DNA of 64,000 nucleotides from Exobasidium rhododendri. Taxonomy: Eukaryota > Basidiomycota > Exobasidiomycetes > Exobasidiales > Exobasidiaceae. The stretch covers positions 2,542,001-2,606,000 of the forward strand of contig CP110630.1 in NCBI GenBank assembly GCA_026210745.1, given 5' to 3'. The notes under the pieces are model-generated. The model saw nothing but the letters and a program-made list of their open reading frames with translations, was not told the origin of the DNA and did not search any database. Position numbers and translations under genes: made by a program. Below are positions 53,997 to 64,000 of this stretch, one piece after another; position 1 is the stretch's first letter; each line of letters opens with the position of its first letter.

Positions 53997-55467
53997 ATGT
54001 CTCTAGCAAATCTTATAGATAGAATATTTCGACAAGCTTCCACATCAGATGCCTCTTCACCCTCTGCTCTCTTGTCGCTTATCAACGAAGCACAGGCTCA
54101 GGCCCAGTCGTTGTCGCTCTTCTCTTCCAATGACACCATCGACGACCTTCCCACTTCCTCCCTCAGAGCTGTCCTTCTGGAAAGCCTACACGCTCAAACG
54201 CTGTCGAGATTGCAAACGAGACCCGGAGATTTTGATGCCCGCAAGAGTCTGCTCAATCAATCGCAAGTAAGTCCATGTATGTGGCGTGCTGGGCGGAATA
54301 TCACTGACAATCTCTGCGCCACCATGACCTGCCTTTCAGAACATCTACTTGAAGTTCCTCTCGCTGCTGTTGTCTCTCCGAGTGCTGGATCGAGGCTCGC
54401 GACTCTCATATCACTCCTTGCTTGCCAATCAGTCAAAAAGCGCCGTCGATAAGAGAGGTTCACCTTTCCCGACCGATGCTACCAATCGTAGAGCTATCAA
54501 AATTGCTGCGCTAAAGCTTGAACGAGCCTTGAAGAATGCCTTGTCAGAATTCAGAGTAGGAGCTCGAGCGAAGGCAAGTAATCGTAGTGCGGTGAAGTCT
54601 ACAGGTCAGGGATGGAGCAACGAAGTAGGAAGTGATGCAAGTACAAGCACCCTTCCCAGAGCGGCGGCGGCAGCAGAAGAAGAGATGGAGATCGAGTATG
54701 ATGTCCTCATTCTACCCAAAGGAAGTTCTCTTCAGGATGATGAAGAAGACGAGGAAGATGAAGATAGAGGGGAAGCGTTCATAGGCGGCACACAGACTCA
54801 TGATATGGAAGTCAGTACACCATCCTCGTTGCGATCATATCTCCTCATGCTTTGCCATCTTCACGCCCTGCTAGCCCTCAGCGCTCTAGACTCGATCGTA
54901 ATGGAACTGACCCTTCTGTCCTCGATGCCTTCTAATGCACAATCACTGTCTCAAGAGAGGGAGGGTCGGGAGAGGCACGAAGCAGAAAAAAGACAGAATG
55001 AAGATCAAGAAGAGTGGAAGCTGGATCAAAGATGGGGATCTTCCAATACAGCACCACTACTAGACGCAAAGGGAAAGCCCAACAGACCCTTTACCATTCT
55101 GCCTAGCGGGAGTAGTGCGGCCAGTGGACAATCGTCGATGGGCGTATCTGCCACACAAAACCAACTAGACGCCCGAACTAGACTTAGAGAACAAGTGTTC
55201 CAATCTAGCCATCGATTGCCCACGATGAGTATCGATGAGTTTTTGGAAGAAGAACAAAGGAGAGGTAACATTATCACCGGGGGAGGTCAGGCGTCTGCAG
55301 ATGCACCAACGTCCAGTGAACTACTTTCTCTTCGATCTCAGGGTCATGGAGTAGGGACCAGAGAGGCAGAAGATGCCGATGATCAACAGAGGAGGAAAGC
55401 AAATGACTGGGACGACTTCGCAGAGAGCAATCCCAAAGGAATGGGCAACACGATGAATAGAGGTTGA
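53997..55467 (+). CDS. TAP42: PP2A-associated protein Tap42 (alpha4/IGBP1)
   Basis: Exons 53997-54266 and 54340-55467 give 465 aa. Tap42 binds catalytic subunits of PP2A-type phosphatases and transmits TORC1 signals. The N-terminal helical part has DARKSLLNQSQNIYLKF; the strongly conserved C terminus is complete: KPNRPFTILPSGSS, HRLPTMSIDEFLEEEQRRG, NIITGGGQ and NDWDDFAESNPKGMGNTMNRG. An acidic insert (DDEEDEEDEDRGE) lies at about residues 240-255. The promoter upstream has CACGTG at 53865-53870. Confidence 0.95.
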
Positions 55468-55578
55468 GGGAACACATGTGTTAGATTATTGATACAACGA
55501 CTTTGATGTGAAAATTTTCAGAACAAGGATGGCTTGGGTATAGATTTGCATTCGAAGATGTGGAGAACTTCATGGATG

Positions 55579-56748
55579 TCACAAGACTTCGACTTGTCCC
55601 CTCTCGATGAGCTGTTTTATGGTCTTGTATCGAACAAAGTGGATCGATCCTTTGGAGAACATGACTAATTCTTCTTGGCTGGTCATATACGATCGAGATG
55701 ATGATGATGATTATAAGTGAGGAGTGTAGTAAGTCTATCGAGTGCAAAGAGCTCACCCTGGAAAAGAAAAGGTACCACAATCTTCCAAACAGCGAATAAA
55801 GACGGGTCGATGCAGGTCTGGTCGTGTGACTGTTCGAAATTATAAGGGGGCGGGGCAAGAGAATATTTGAGCATGAAGGGGTGAGATTGTATTCACATTC
55901 AGGACATACCCATATCACCTCTACCGTCTGAACCACTCTCTGCCTTGTCATGAAGCGATCTAAGATTGGCCGGTAAGAAGTCGAGGACCGACATTTGGTA
56001 GTGTTGGCTCTGAAGTTGCGTGAATCTGTGCCGTGTCGAAGAATCATTAGGCCAGAGAAGAGTAGTGGTAGAGGAGAAGACAATCAACTCACTTCACACA
56101 GTATCCTCTCTCCAAATCAGACATTTTCTGCCTACTCTGTGCGTCTTCTTGCAAGAAAGTCGCATGTTGTTCAATCTTATCAAGACGACAGCGTATGTAA
56201 CTCTTCAGCAACCACCTAGCTCTCTCCACATCGAGCTCCACTAAACCTAATCGTATATGTTCCTCCTCGGCAGTCGAAGCATCCGACGCAAGCGACTCAA
56301 TGATTGTCTAGATTAGGTTTCATAGATTAGAAAGTAATCGCAATCACTAGTGATTCAGTCATCTTCGTCTACTCACCATTTGCTCTTCGATCTGTGAGCA
56401 GACATCGTCAACAGCAATGCCTTTCCACGAAAGGATTTCGGGTGCAGCTCGCTCCGTGATCCATGCTCGTTGCAGCTGCTTGACAGGTGCTTCATTCTGT
56501 ATCGCTCCATTTCGCCCTATATCGAGGTGCGACCTGGTCCCATCACCATGTATCCTTGACGTACTCTCCCTGCTTCCTTGGTCTAATAAAGAAAGGATTG
56601 GATTTGAGGAAGAAGTGGGATTCTGGTGATTGTGCGGCGCCGCTCCTCTCTGTATTTGGGTTACTGAGGACGTACCAATCTGCGCACCCTCATCAGAAGG
56701 TTCGCCAATCACATCGTCCTCGTCATCGAGCGAAAAGAAATTCGACAT
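55579..56748 (-). CDS. SLD5: GINS complex subunit Sld5
   Basis: Exons 56377-56748, 56093-56307, 55910-56025, 55757-55829 and 55579-55678 give 291 aa. GINS with Cdc45 and MCM2-7 forms the replicative helicase. The alpha-helical A domain has LQRAWITERAAPEILSWK, ELDVERARWLLKSYIRCRLDKIE, and the B domain at the end shows FLPANLRSLHD, TRPDLHRPVFIRCLED and a terminal GSIHFVRYKTIKQLIERGQVEVL. The N-terminal 80 residues are an acidic/Ser extension absent in human Sld5. Splicing had to be solved for five exons; all joints agree in phase. Confidence 0.92.
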
Positions 56749-56845
56749 AGTCTTTGATCAATTTGAGGTGATTGAGGTAACCCTACCTAGTTCAACATGC
56801 TTCTCCTCTCGGCTTTGAAGTTGACTACAAGCGTCGCGCTCGTGC

Positions 56846-56851
56846 ACGCGT
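56846..56851. promoter_or_regulatory. MluI cell-cycle box upstream of SLD5/THOC7
   Basis: CACGCGTG contains ACGCGT, about 98 bp from the SLD5 start and 67 bp from the THOC7 start, inside a 169-bp divergent promoter. A G1/S (MBF-type) role for SLD5 is inferred. Confidence 0.5.
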
Positions 56852-56917
56852 GCGAGCCACAATTCATGATCAAGAACAACGACGTTTCCTCTCGATTGCC
56901 CTTGACCACTGGAAAGC

Positions 56918-58057
56918 ATGACTGAAAGGGCGCCTATTCCTGCGCCGCTCAAGCTGGACGAGCAAGGTCAGTCGTGATTGGTGCAGCCTTCAAGCTGTGT
57001 TGAACAAGCAATACTAATGATGGAACGCATCACATACTCTTCCACTGCATTCCCTTGCGCATACAGATGCCGTCCTACGCTCGAGGTTGGCCTTCAATGA
57101 CCGGCCTCTCAAGCTACTTCTTCGAAAATTGACCCAGATCGTCAATGCGAAGGGTGGTGCAGAGCTGTGAGTATCACTTGTATTGACGTTACTGTATTTC
57201 AAAGCTCACTTTTCGATCTGCCTACTGCAAGAACGCAAGCAATGACCTCCTTCCGACTCGACCTGGATTCCTACATCTTGCAACTTCAGAGAATAGAAGC
57301 CGTTGCCCAGAAGACAACAATCCATGAGGTGAGGGCTTTCGAAGAGAAAGCAACATCGATGGGGAAACAGAAAGTGGATACTTTAGACTCGATAGAGATG
57401 CTAAAGAAGGAGCTGATCGAAGTCCAGCAAGATCGGAAGAATAAACTTGAATATGACGCCTTGGCCAGTGAGATTATGAAGTATGGCACCCGAGAAGAAT
57501 TGGAGGATCAATTGACGAAATTGAGAACAACACTCAGCAACCTTTCTGAAGAGTCAAGCAAATACTCAGCAACCATGGCTCAGTCAAAGATTCGTTTCGA
57601 AGGTATCGCAGAACAATTGAAGAAGCTTCGAGCCGATGTAGGATTTGAAGTTGGAGAAAGGGAGAGGAGAGAAGTGGAAAGAGATGGCGAGGGGGATGCA
57701 GAGGAAGAATTGAAGTCAGGAGAGGAAGCAGTAGAGGAAGCAGCTGCAGCTGTAATTGCCGCAGATGTAGGTGATGAAGAGGAAGGTCAAAGTCAAGGCA
57801 AAGGTGATAGAAATGCTCTCAACCCATCAGCAGTCGTCTTCAAGCCGACGAATGCCAGCAGAAACTCCACACCAGGAATGCCAGGAAGCGCCAGAGGTTC
57901 AGTAAACGGTGCCTCGACGAAGAGAAGACGGTCTGCAAGGAGGTCAGGGGGGGAGGAGGACGAGGAGATGGGAGAGTCGGGGAAGAAACGGTCTAAAGAA
58001 GAGGGAGAAATGAGCGCAGGAGAGGCAGAAGAGGAGGAAGAGGAAGGTGCTGCCTGA
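56918..58057 (+). CDS. THO complex subunit Thoc7
   Basis: Exons 56918-56966, 57067-57166 and 57232-58057 give 324 aa. THO couples transcription to mRNP packaging and export. The THOC7 core is seen in LKLDEQDAVLRSRLAFNDRPLKLLLRKL and in the coiled coil with DRKNKLEYDALASEIMKYGTREELEDQL. The first joint restores D of DAVLRSRL and supports the MTERAPIPAPLKLDEQ start. The last 150 residues are acidic with a basic KRRRSARR patch, not shared with human THOC7. The first intron's donor is GTCAGT, slightly unusual. Confidence 0.87.
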
Positions 58058-58239
58058 TCAAGAATCGTCGTGTACTCCATATACCATTGTTAACATAGTT
58101 TCCAGCATTACCCAGTGTCATCGATACGTAAAAGCCATCGTCTTCGTTCACACACAACCACGTGGGATTCGCAAGCACACCTGCATGAGAATCGAGATGG
58201 CGGGAAAGACGCACACCGTGTTACTATATTTATTAGATC

Positions 58240-59480
58240 ATGAAAGTGCTTAAGCCGTGGCTCCTTACTTCTTCGCGAAGATTGTCTTTCTCTGCCTTCT
58301 CAACCAGATCACCGTTTTTGGCAGCCATGGCTTCAAAATCAGCCTGTTCACGAGCGATCAAATCTGCTATGCCAGAGAGCTCTTCTTCTCGATTGAATAG
58401 TCTTGCGAAGAGTAGTGCTACGAGGCAGCGTCAATCGATGTCGCTACTGCCCTTTCCACCTGCTCGACGCTTGATTTCCACTACTTCAATTGCCCCCGTC
58501 GCTTCTCAAGGTGAAGCGGCAGCGGGAACACCAAAAAGAAGGCAGATCGATGACTCTACAAAATTGTCAGGCTCAGACAGTGCCACCTCTAAAGCGGAAC
58601 GTACGTTGAGAAGATTCTGGAAAAAGGTAGACGTAGCTTATTATCCAAAGTCGACGAAACCACCATACCCTCACTTGCAAATACGACTGGATGGTAGAAG
58701 TCTCAAGACTCCAAGTGGTACATTATTAGCTATTCCAGAAGACAGGTCTCTGATGGCAAGTTTGATTGCAAGGGAATGGGCGGAACAAGACAAAGTTCTC
58801 AAGACACATAGTCTGCCAATGACCTCCCTGGCAGCAAGAGCGATTGACGGCTTGAGTGAAAAGGATACAAGAGAGCAAGTATGCGATGAACTGATAAAGT
58901 ACCTAGAAACGGAAACGATCTGGTGCGTCAGAATTATCGATGGTTCCCCTGAGGAGCGATCGTTTGACATGGTGTTGACCTTTTCCCTTCCTCCCCTTGC
59001 AGCTTCCACGAGACCGAGCCGCCTGTGCTTGTTGAATTGCAAAGAAAGCATTGGGACCCGACTTTACAATGGACTTCAGAGTATTTCAACCTACCTCCTG
59101 TTCGTGTGTTTTCCGACATTCTGGGGGTGAAACAGGATGAAAAAGTGACTCGGGCGTTGCGCAATCACATTTCAACGTACGATGCGTGGGATCTGGCAGC
59201 GTTGGAACGGATTGTCCGGAGCTCAAAGTCTTTCTTGATAGGAATTCGATTCCTCGAGTCAATTAAATCAGGCAAAGAAGCTGAGTTCGGTGTAACGGAG
59301 GCAGCAGAGGCAGCCGAAGTAGAAGTCCGAAGTCAGACGAACATATGGGGAGAAGTGGAGGACACGCATGATGTAGATCAAGCCGATCTGCGAAAGACGA
59401 TGGGCAGCGTGGCGTGCACTGTCACCAAAGATGACGCAGAGATGGCCAAAAAGGTAGCTAGTGAGATCATCGAGAGGTAG
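58240..59480 (+). CDS. ATP12: ATP synthase F1 assembly chaperone Atp12
   Basis: Exons 58240-58922 and 59003-59480 give 386 aa. Atp12 binds free F1 alpha subunit in the mitochondrial matrix before assembly. The N-terminal 85 residues are Arg/Ser-rich and lack acids, a presequence-type leader. ATP12 family blocks: RRFWKKVDV, IRLDGRSLKTPSGTLLAIPE, LIAREWAEQDKVLK, MTSLAARAIDGL, ETICFHETEPPVLVELQRKHWDP and NHISTYDAWDLAALERIVRSSKS. Splicing the intron completes ETICFHETEPP, the most conserved piece. A CACGTG element is at 58159-58164 upstream. Confidence 0.93.
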
Positions 59481-59575
59481 AAGAATGTCAGAGGATTTGT
59501 TTTCAAACACTGTCTGTATCACTAGTCATGCGTTCGTCACTACCAAAAAGGGGAGAAGTGTCTCTCTCTCTAATT

Positions 59576-62204
59576 TCACACGACAGCCGTCTTTACCGCT
59601 CGTACAAAAGCGTGAATCTTCTGATTATCCTTCTCTCCGTCTGTTTCGACGCCGGAGCTGGTGTCGATGATGAATGGCTGCACATGCGCGATTGCTTCCT
59701 GGACGTTTTCGGGCTTAAGTCCGCCTGCTATCATGATCGGTATCCTCCTTTGCTCTACACCATGGACGCGGGCGGCAATAGGATCGTAATTGGAGATGTG
59801 CTTTGCGACAGTCCAGTCGAATAATTCACCCCCTCCTCCTTCTTGACCTTTCACCTTGCTTGCCGTGTCGAGTGCGATAATGTGATGGTAGCTTTCCCTC
59901 GTGACATCAATCAGATCACCTTGACCCAGAACACCGTCACTGGCTACGTGGAATACTCGAATCACAAGGACGCCTGGTAGGAACTTGCACCATTCTATGT
60001 TCTCCATTCGCCCGTGCAGCTGAACTGCGTCTAGTCGAAGCAATCTACTGGTCCTCACCACCTCCTCTAGTGGCTGATTACGAAACACTCCGACGATCAG
60101 AGGCTTGTGCGGGTGACTTGTGACAAGGGAAGCGTGATACGTGAACCAATCGGCACTGCTCAACGAAGAAGAGCCGGACGTAACGACGCCATCATCGGCC
60201 AAGCGAGCACTACCAGCAGGTTGATTGATGTTTGTAGATCGCACAGCATTGATAATCTCAGCAGCTTGAGAATGGCTGACAGTTCGCTTTGTATTGGGTG
60301 CAAAGATCATACCCAACATGTCTGTTCCGGCCAAAGCAGCGCTTTTCGCTGCTTCTACCGTTTGGATGCCGCAAATTTTGACCAGCGGTCTTGGCGTGAA
60401 GGACGGGACGGTCTGTTGGTCTATTCCAAGTAGGCCGTGTATGAACGCCTTTTTGTCTTGTGCTCGCATCAAGGCTTCACCGACCAGGACAGCGCCCACT
60501 CCCTCTTTTACATACTTTTCAACGTCTGCTCGATTAGTGATACCACTCAGTGCAGCCAAGATGACACCGCCTTCCTTTGCTGCGTCTGCCAGTCTGCTTG
60601 TCGTGCTCATGTCGACGTTGAAATCGTGCAGATTCCTGTTGTTGACACCGACCACTTTAGCACCAACGGCCAAAGCTCGTTTCATCTCTTCCGGATTATT
60701 GACCTCCACCAATGGCTCCATACCAAGCTTGACACTATAGTCATACAGCGACTTCAAGTGCGCATCTTCAAGCATGGCAACGATCAATAAGACGGTATCA
60801 GCTCCTGCAAGACGTGCTTCCTTGATTTGATAAACATCGATAATGAAGTCTTTCCGCAAGATAGCAGGTCTGTTCGGCATACCATCGACGGCCTTTCTAG
60901 CTAATGTCAAGTCGTTCAGTGTTCCTTTGAACCACTTTGGCTCTGTCAAAACGCTGATTACGTTAGCCCCTCCTCTTGCGTATGCCAACGCTTGTGCTCC
61001 TGCATGAGCATCAGCGTCGATATTGCCTTTGCTAGGACTGGCTCTTTTCATCTCTGCCATCACCCCAGGCCAACCCAAGTGGGCATTTTGAGTTAGTCTA
61101 GCTGCAAATTTGATCAAGGGTGGTGCCAGATTCATTTCTAGAGCTGTGTCTAAGTCCCGTGATGAGAAGCCAGGGACTGCCTTGGCTTCCTCTATATCTT
61201 TCAGTCTTTGAATGTGAATCCGCTCCAAGATGGTGCCGGTGGCAGTCTTGGGTGGCCCTTCCATGACGGGTGAAGGCTTTGAGACATTTCCCTTGCTTGC
61301 TGAACTGTCGGCCAAAGCTGTTTCAGCCAATCCAGCACCTGCTGCTCCAGTGACAGCCATGGCAATGATTGGCTCCTTCGTTCCCTCTGCCTGAAGCATA
61401 GCCTGTTCATCGATACCACTTTGAACATTCTCTTGCCATAGCCCTCCCTTCCACAGCAGAAAGTTTAAAAACATCTCCTTTCCGCCCTTGCTTAGGATGC
61501 TCTCTGGGTGGTATTGAATTGCCTCAATAGTATATCGGGTGTGTCGAATGCCCATGACGATTCCATTGGCAGTCTTACTGGTCACCACAAGTTCTCTTGG
61601 TAGTGAGTCGATTTGGGCGGCTAAACTATGATATCTAGTTCCTACAACTCCGTCAGCAGGCAGTCCGGCGTACAAACCTTTGCCGTCGTGTTCAATCACA
61701 CTTGTCTTTCCATGCAGGATCTCTCCGGCAAACTCGACAATACCTGTATAAGCAGCATAGATCGTCTGCAGACCCATACAAACTCCTAGTATTGGAATCT
61801 TGCCAGCAAAATGCTTGATGCAAGGTATGGAGATACCAGAGTCATTAAGAGGGTGACCAGGTCCAGGTGAAATGACAATTCTCGAAGGCGAAAGGGCTTC
61901 TAGTTCTTCCAATGTCACTTCATCATTTCGGTAGACTATCAGATCGGCGCCTAATTCAGAAAGATACTACGTTTGGCAAATGTGTCAGCTGGCTTTGATC
62001 GAAATCTATAGCGGGTCTTCTAATATGACTCACCTCGACAACGTTGTAGGTGAAGCTATCGTAATTGTCGATCAGTACCGTCTTTCCCGACGAAGCCATC
62101 GACTTGGAGGAAGATGCAGCAGAGGAAGAAGAGTCTATTCCGTTTGAAAGTGAGTGCCCATTCGTACCGAGCTCCGCCTTGTACGGCGATATATACTCAG
62201 GCAT
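59576..62204 (-). CDS. trpC: Trifunctional tryptophan enzyme (glutamine amidotransferase-IGPS-PRAI), TRP1/trpC type
   Basis: Exons 62034-62204 and 59576-61966 give 853 aa; a Met at 62098 or 62297 would change only the leader. The N-terminal class I glutamine amidotransferase of anthranilate synthase has DNYDSFTYNVVEYLSELG, Cys in GVCMGLQT and HPES. Indole-3-glycerol-phosphate synthase follows (AEMKRASPSKGNID, LRKDFIIDVYQI, NRNLHDF), then phosphoribosylanthranilate isomerase (VKICGIQTVEAA, VGVFRNQPLEEV, IMIAGGLKPENV). Such a fused protein is the rule in filamentous and basidiomycete fungi. A linker of about 60 residues rich in Ala and Ser separates the first two domains. The gene's upstream region is shared with GPI1. 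Confidence 0.96.
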
Positions 62205-62580
62205 GTCGAGGAGACTGGGTGTTGAGAAAAGAGGAGAGAAGAATACCAAGAACGCGGCACTGGCTTGCAAGTATAAGAAAATATATTCGGAATCCATGAG
62301 GCCAAAGTCAAAGATCTACTCACTCGCATCTGAAGAAGAGATATTCTGCAACTCTATTTCGCTCTTGCCGTGTATGTAATTAAGGTCGACCCTGCAACCA
62401 GATACGTCTCTCAGAGCTCCTCCAATGCGGTGACGATACAGGAAGCATCGGAAATGCAGGAAGACAGGAGTGTGCAGTAAGTGGCTGCGGAGAGGGGATG
62501 GCAAGGCCATAGTCTGACGTGAAATTCCTGCCACTAGCTCCTTGCCGCTCTCGGAGAAGGCTGCCGGGAAGCAAAGAGAA
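62205..62580. promoter_or_regulatory. Shared divergent promoter of trpC and GPI1
   Basis: This 376-bp stretch is open in frame with trpC up to 62297, where a hydrophobic leader-like peptide could be read; I treat it as 5' UTR because the family begins later. No clear motif was identified. Confidence 0.45.
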
Positions 62581-64000
62581 ATGGCCATTGTCATTCCCAC
62601 CATTACTATTTTTCTTCCTCGAAGCTTGTCGAAACGCTTGACAAAATACAGTGATGCCAATCTGTTGTTCGGCTGGTCATTCCCAGGAGGACCGACGGAC
62701 GACAAACTCATCGTCGTTGTTGCTGGACTCGTATCTCCACGAAAGGCCGCCATGATCCCAGTCCATGCAGCACGAATAACGAAGGAACCAAAGACAACGG
62801 CTGGTATCGTGGGAGAATGCAGCTTTGCATTCAACGATCTCAGGAGGAGGAGACCATCATACAAGCAAGGCGATCTCTGGTTGGAGGTTGGCTTGCCAGA
62901 AGCACAAGAGTCGACAAACCTGCCTCGAGTTCATAGCATCATGTGCCCTCTTATATGCGATCATCGAGCGCAGTGTGCAATCAATGTGGTCTTGTACACA
63001 ATCCCGAATGCGAATAGGATGAGTTTCTTAAGCTTGGATCCGCTAGTCCTCACATCAGCGTCATCAGCAGCGGGCGTGCTAGATCGTCCGAAAGAAGAGG
63101 AGAAAATAAGAAAGGAAGAGACGGGCCTGAGGAGTAAGCTCGAAGATCTCATTCGACTGGATCCTTTGAGACATGAAGAGCTTTCAAAAGACTACCCACT
63201 TGGAAGAGCTCCGGGGGAGGGTTTCCACAAAGCAGTAATACTAGTGAGTTGCGTCGAGATTCGCACTCCACTCTAGAACTGACATTATTCGACTCCTTCA
63301 TCGTAGCTAAACTATTGCAGCTACTTGAACGAGAGCATCACAAAGCACGACTTCTCCGATTCAAGCAGGAATATCAACAAACAAGCTTGGCCGTCCTATG
63401 GAGTCATACTTATGCTGTGGCGAGTAATTAGATCATCGTGTCAACGGGCAAGATCTGTGCTCAACATCCGTATCAGGGCAAGATCCCTCACTGACATTTC
63501 CGCGGCTGGTGAGTGATTCTATCTAGACGAGGAGACGAGAAAGGATGACGAGACGTATGGCTGACTAAGATGTCACAGCTTGTCAGCTAGAGTTGCGCTT
63601 AGGACAAGGTGTCACTTGGCCTTCAATAGCACTTCAATTGCGACGACAACGCCGCAAGGAATATGAGCCGGCCAGTAAACTTGCGCCTCGCTATATTGCC
63701 CTCTACAACGGAGTTTGGCTGGTATTGAACGACTTGATACTGGGCCAAACGATCGGAAAATGGCTATGTGATAATCACGAGGCGGTAGGAAAGACCATCT
63801 CGAGTCTGCTGCGACCTGTTCTTGTGAAAGATCTGATCGATACCCTTTCCTGGCTCGACCACTGGCCACTCGGTCTTAAACTCAACACGCAACTATCCCG
63901 CTTCTTTTGCGATCTATTCGTCGGTCTCGCAATGGCTTGGGATGAAGTGGTCATTACCAGATTGATTGCAAACGAAGGCCAGAGTCTAGGCAGACTGATT
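62581..64000 (+). CDS. GPI1: GPI-GlcNAc transferase subunit Gpi1/PIG-Q, 5' part
   Basis: Exons 62581-63243, 63307-63508 and 63579 to the window edge; the gene is cut by the right border. Gpi1 stabilises the PIG-A/Gpi3 complex that makes GlcNAc-PI, the first GPI-anchor intermediate, on the ER. The N terminus starts MAIVIPTITIFLPRSL and LLFGWSFPGG. Exon 3 carries the family core: QLELRLGQGVTWPSIALQ, PRYIALYNGVWLVLNDLILGQTIG, LIDTLSWLDHWPLGLKLNTQL and FCDLFVGLAMAWDEV. The middle exon must be read from the acceptor at 63306 (giving INKQAWPSYGVILMLWR); the AG further downstream gives a dead frame. C-terminal part not seen. Confidence 0.88.

Noticed and set aside
62205-62297. Hydrophobic leader in frame with trpC suggesting a signal peptide
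   Set aside because: TRP enzymes are cytosolic and the conserved domain begins downstream; more likely 5' UTR.

Overview
The window is nuclear DNA of a fungus, most likely a basidiomycete. It carries about 36 closely packed genes on both strands. Nearly all multi-exon genes have short introns (about 50-100 bp) with GTGAGT/GTAAGT/GTGCGT-like donors and AG acceptors. The products are fungal housekeeping proteins: trifunctional TRP1/trpC, TAP42, a GID-complex RING subunit, Grg1 and Pbi2. I see no mobile element, rRNA, tRNA or CRISPR array. Where I assembled exons, every joined reading frame is a multiple of three and matches the expected family at the joints. Genes I could not identify are stated as such.

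Layout. 1-6.5 kb: 3' end of a dual-specificity-phosphatase-like gene (catalytic Cys apparently lost), a mitochondrial-type 3-ketoacyl-CoA thiolase, and a divergent pair of ubiquitin genes, RMD5/GID2 (E3) and ataxin-3 (deubiquitinase). 6.5-12.7 kb: cohesin SMC3 followed by clamp-loader subunit RFC4. 12.8-19 kb: a SAM methyltransferase, a TPR protein and a long SET-domain protein. 19-24.6 kb: cytochrome P450 and glutathione S-transferase (convergent), a short/branched-chain acyl-CoA dehydrogenase and a GNAT enzyme. 24.8-33 kb: an RGG-rich protein, a secreted BBE-like flavin oxidase, proteinase B inhibitor PBI2, chaperonin subunit CCT2 and haem-farnesyl transferase COX10. 33-41 kb: CAAX protease RCE1, an SUV39/Clr4-type histone methyltransferase, a mitochondrial TPR-type protein, DPH3, an ill-defined gap and NMD3. 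41-49 kb: a very large TSC2/tuberin gene and glucose-repressible grg1. 49-58 kb: an F-box protein, TFIIH subunit TFB5, an unrecognised coiled-coil protein, TAP42, GINS subunit SLD5 and THO subunit THOC7. 58-64 kb: ATP12, TRP1 and the 5' part of GPI1/PIG-Q.

How they connect. The genes do not form one pathway cluster, but several functional pairs are visible. SMC3, RFC4 and SLD5 are S-phase genes, and MluI-box (ACGCGT) sites lie upstream of SMC3 (two) and SLD5 (one). TSC2 and TAP42 both act in TOR signalling. RMD5 and ataxin-3 share one divergent promoter. COX10 and ATP12 are assembly factors for mitochondrial energy complexes. CACGTG palindromes occur in at least seven of the intergenic promoters and telomere-like TTAGGG repeats in two. 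I did not find a convincing new multi-gene system. The most useful leads are the pseudophosphatase-like fragment, the competing splice acceptors in the thiolase gene, the stop-free 75-bp intron in CCT2, the promoter motifs and the unresolved 38.4-39.2 kb gap.
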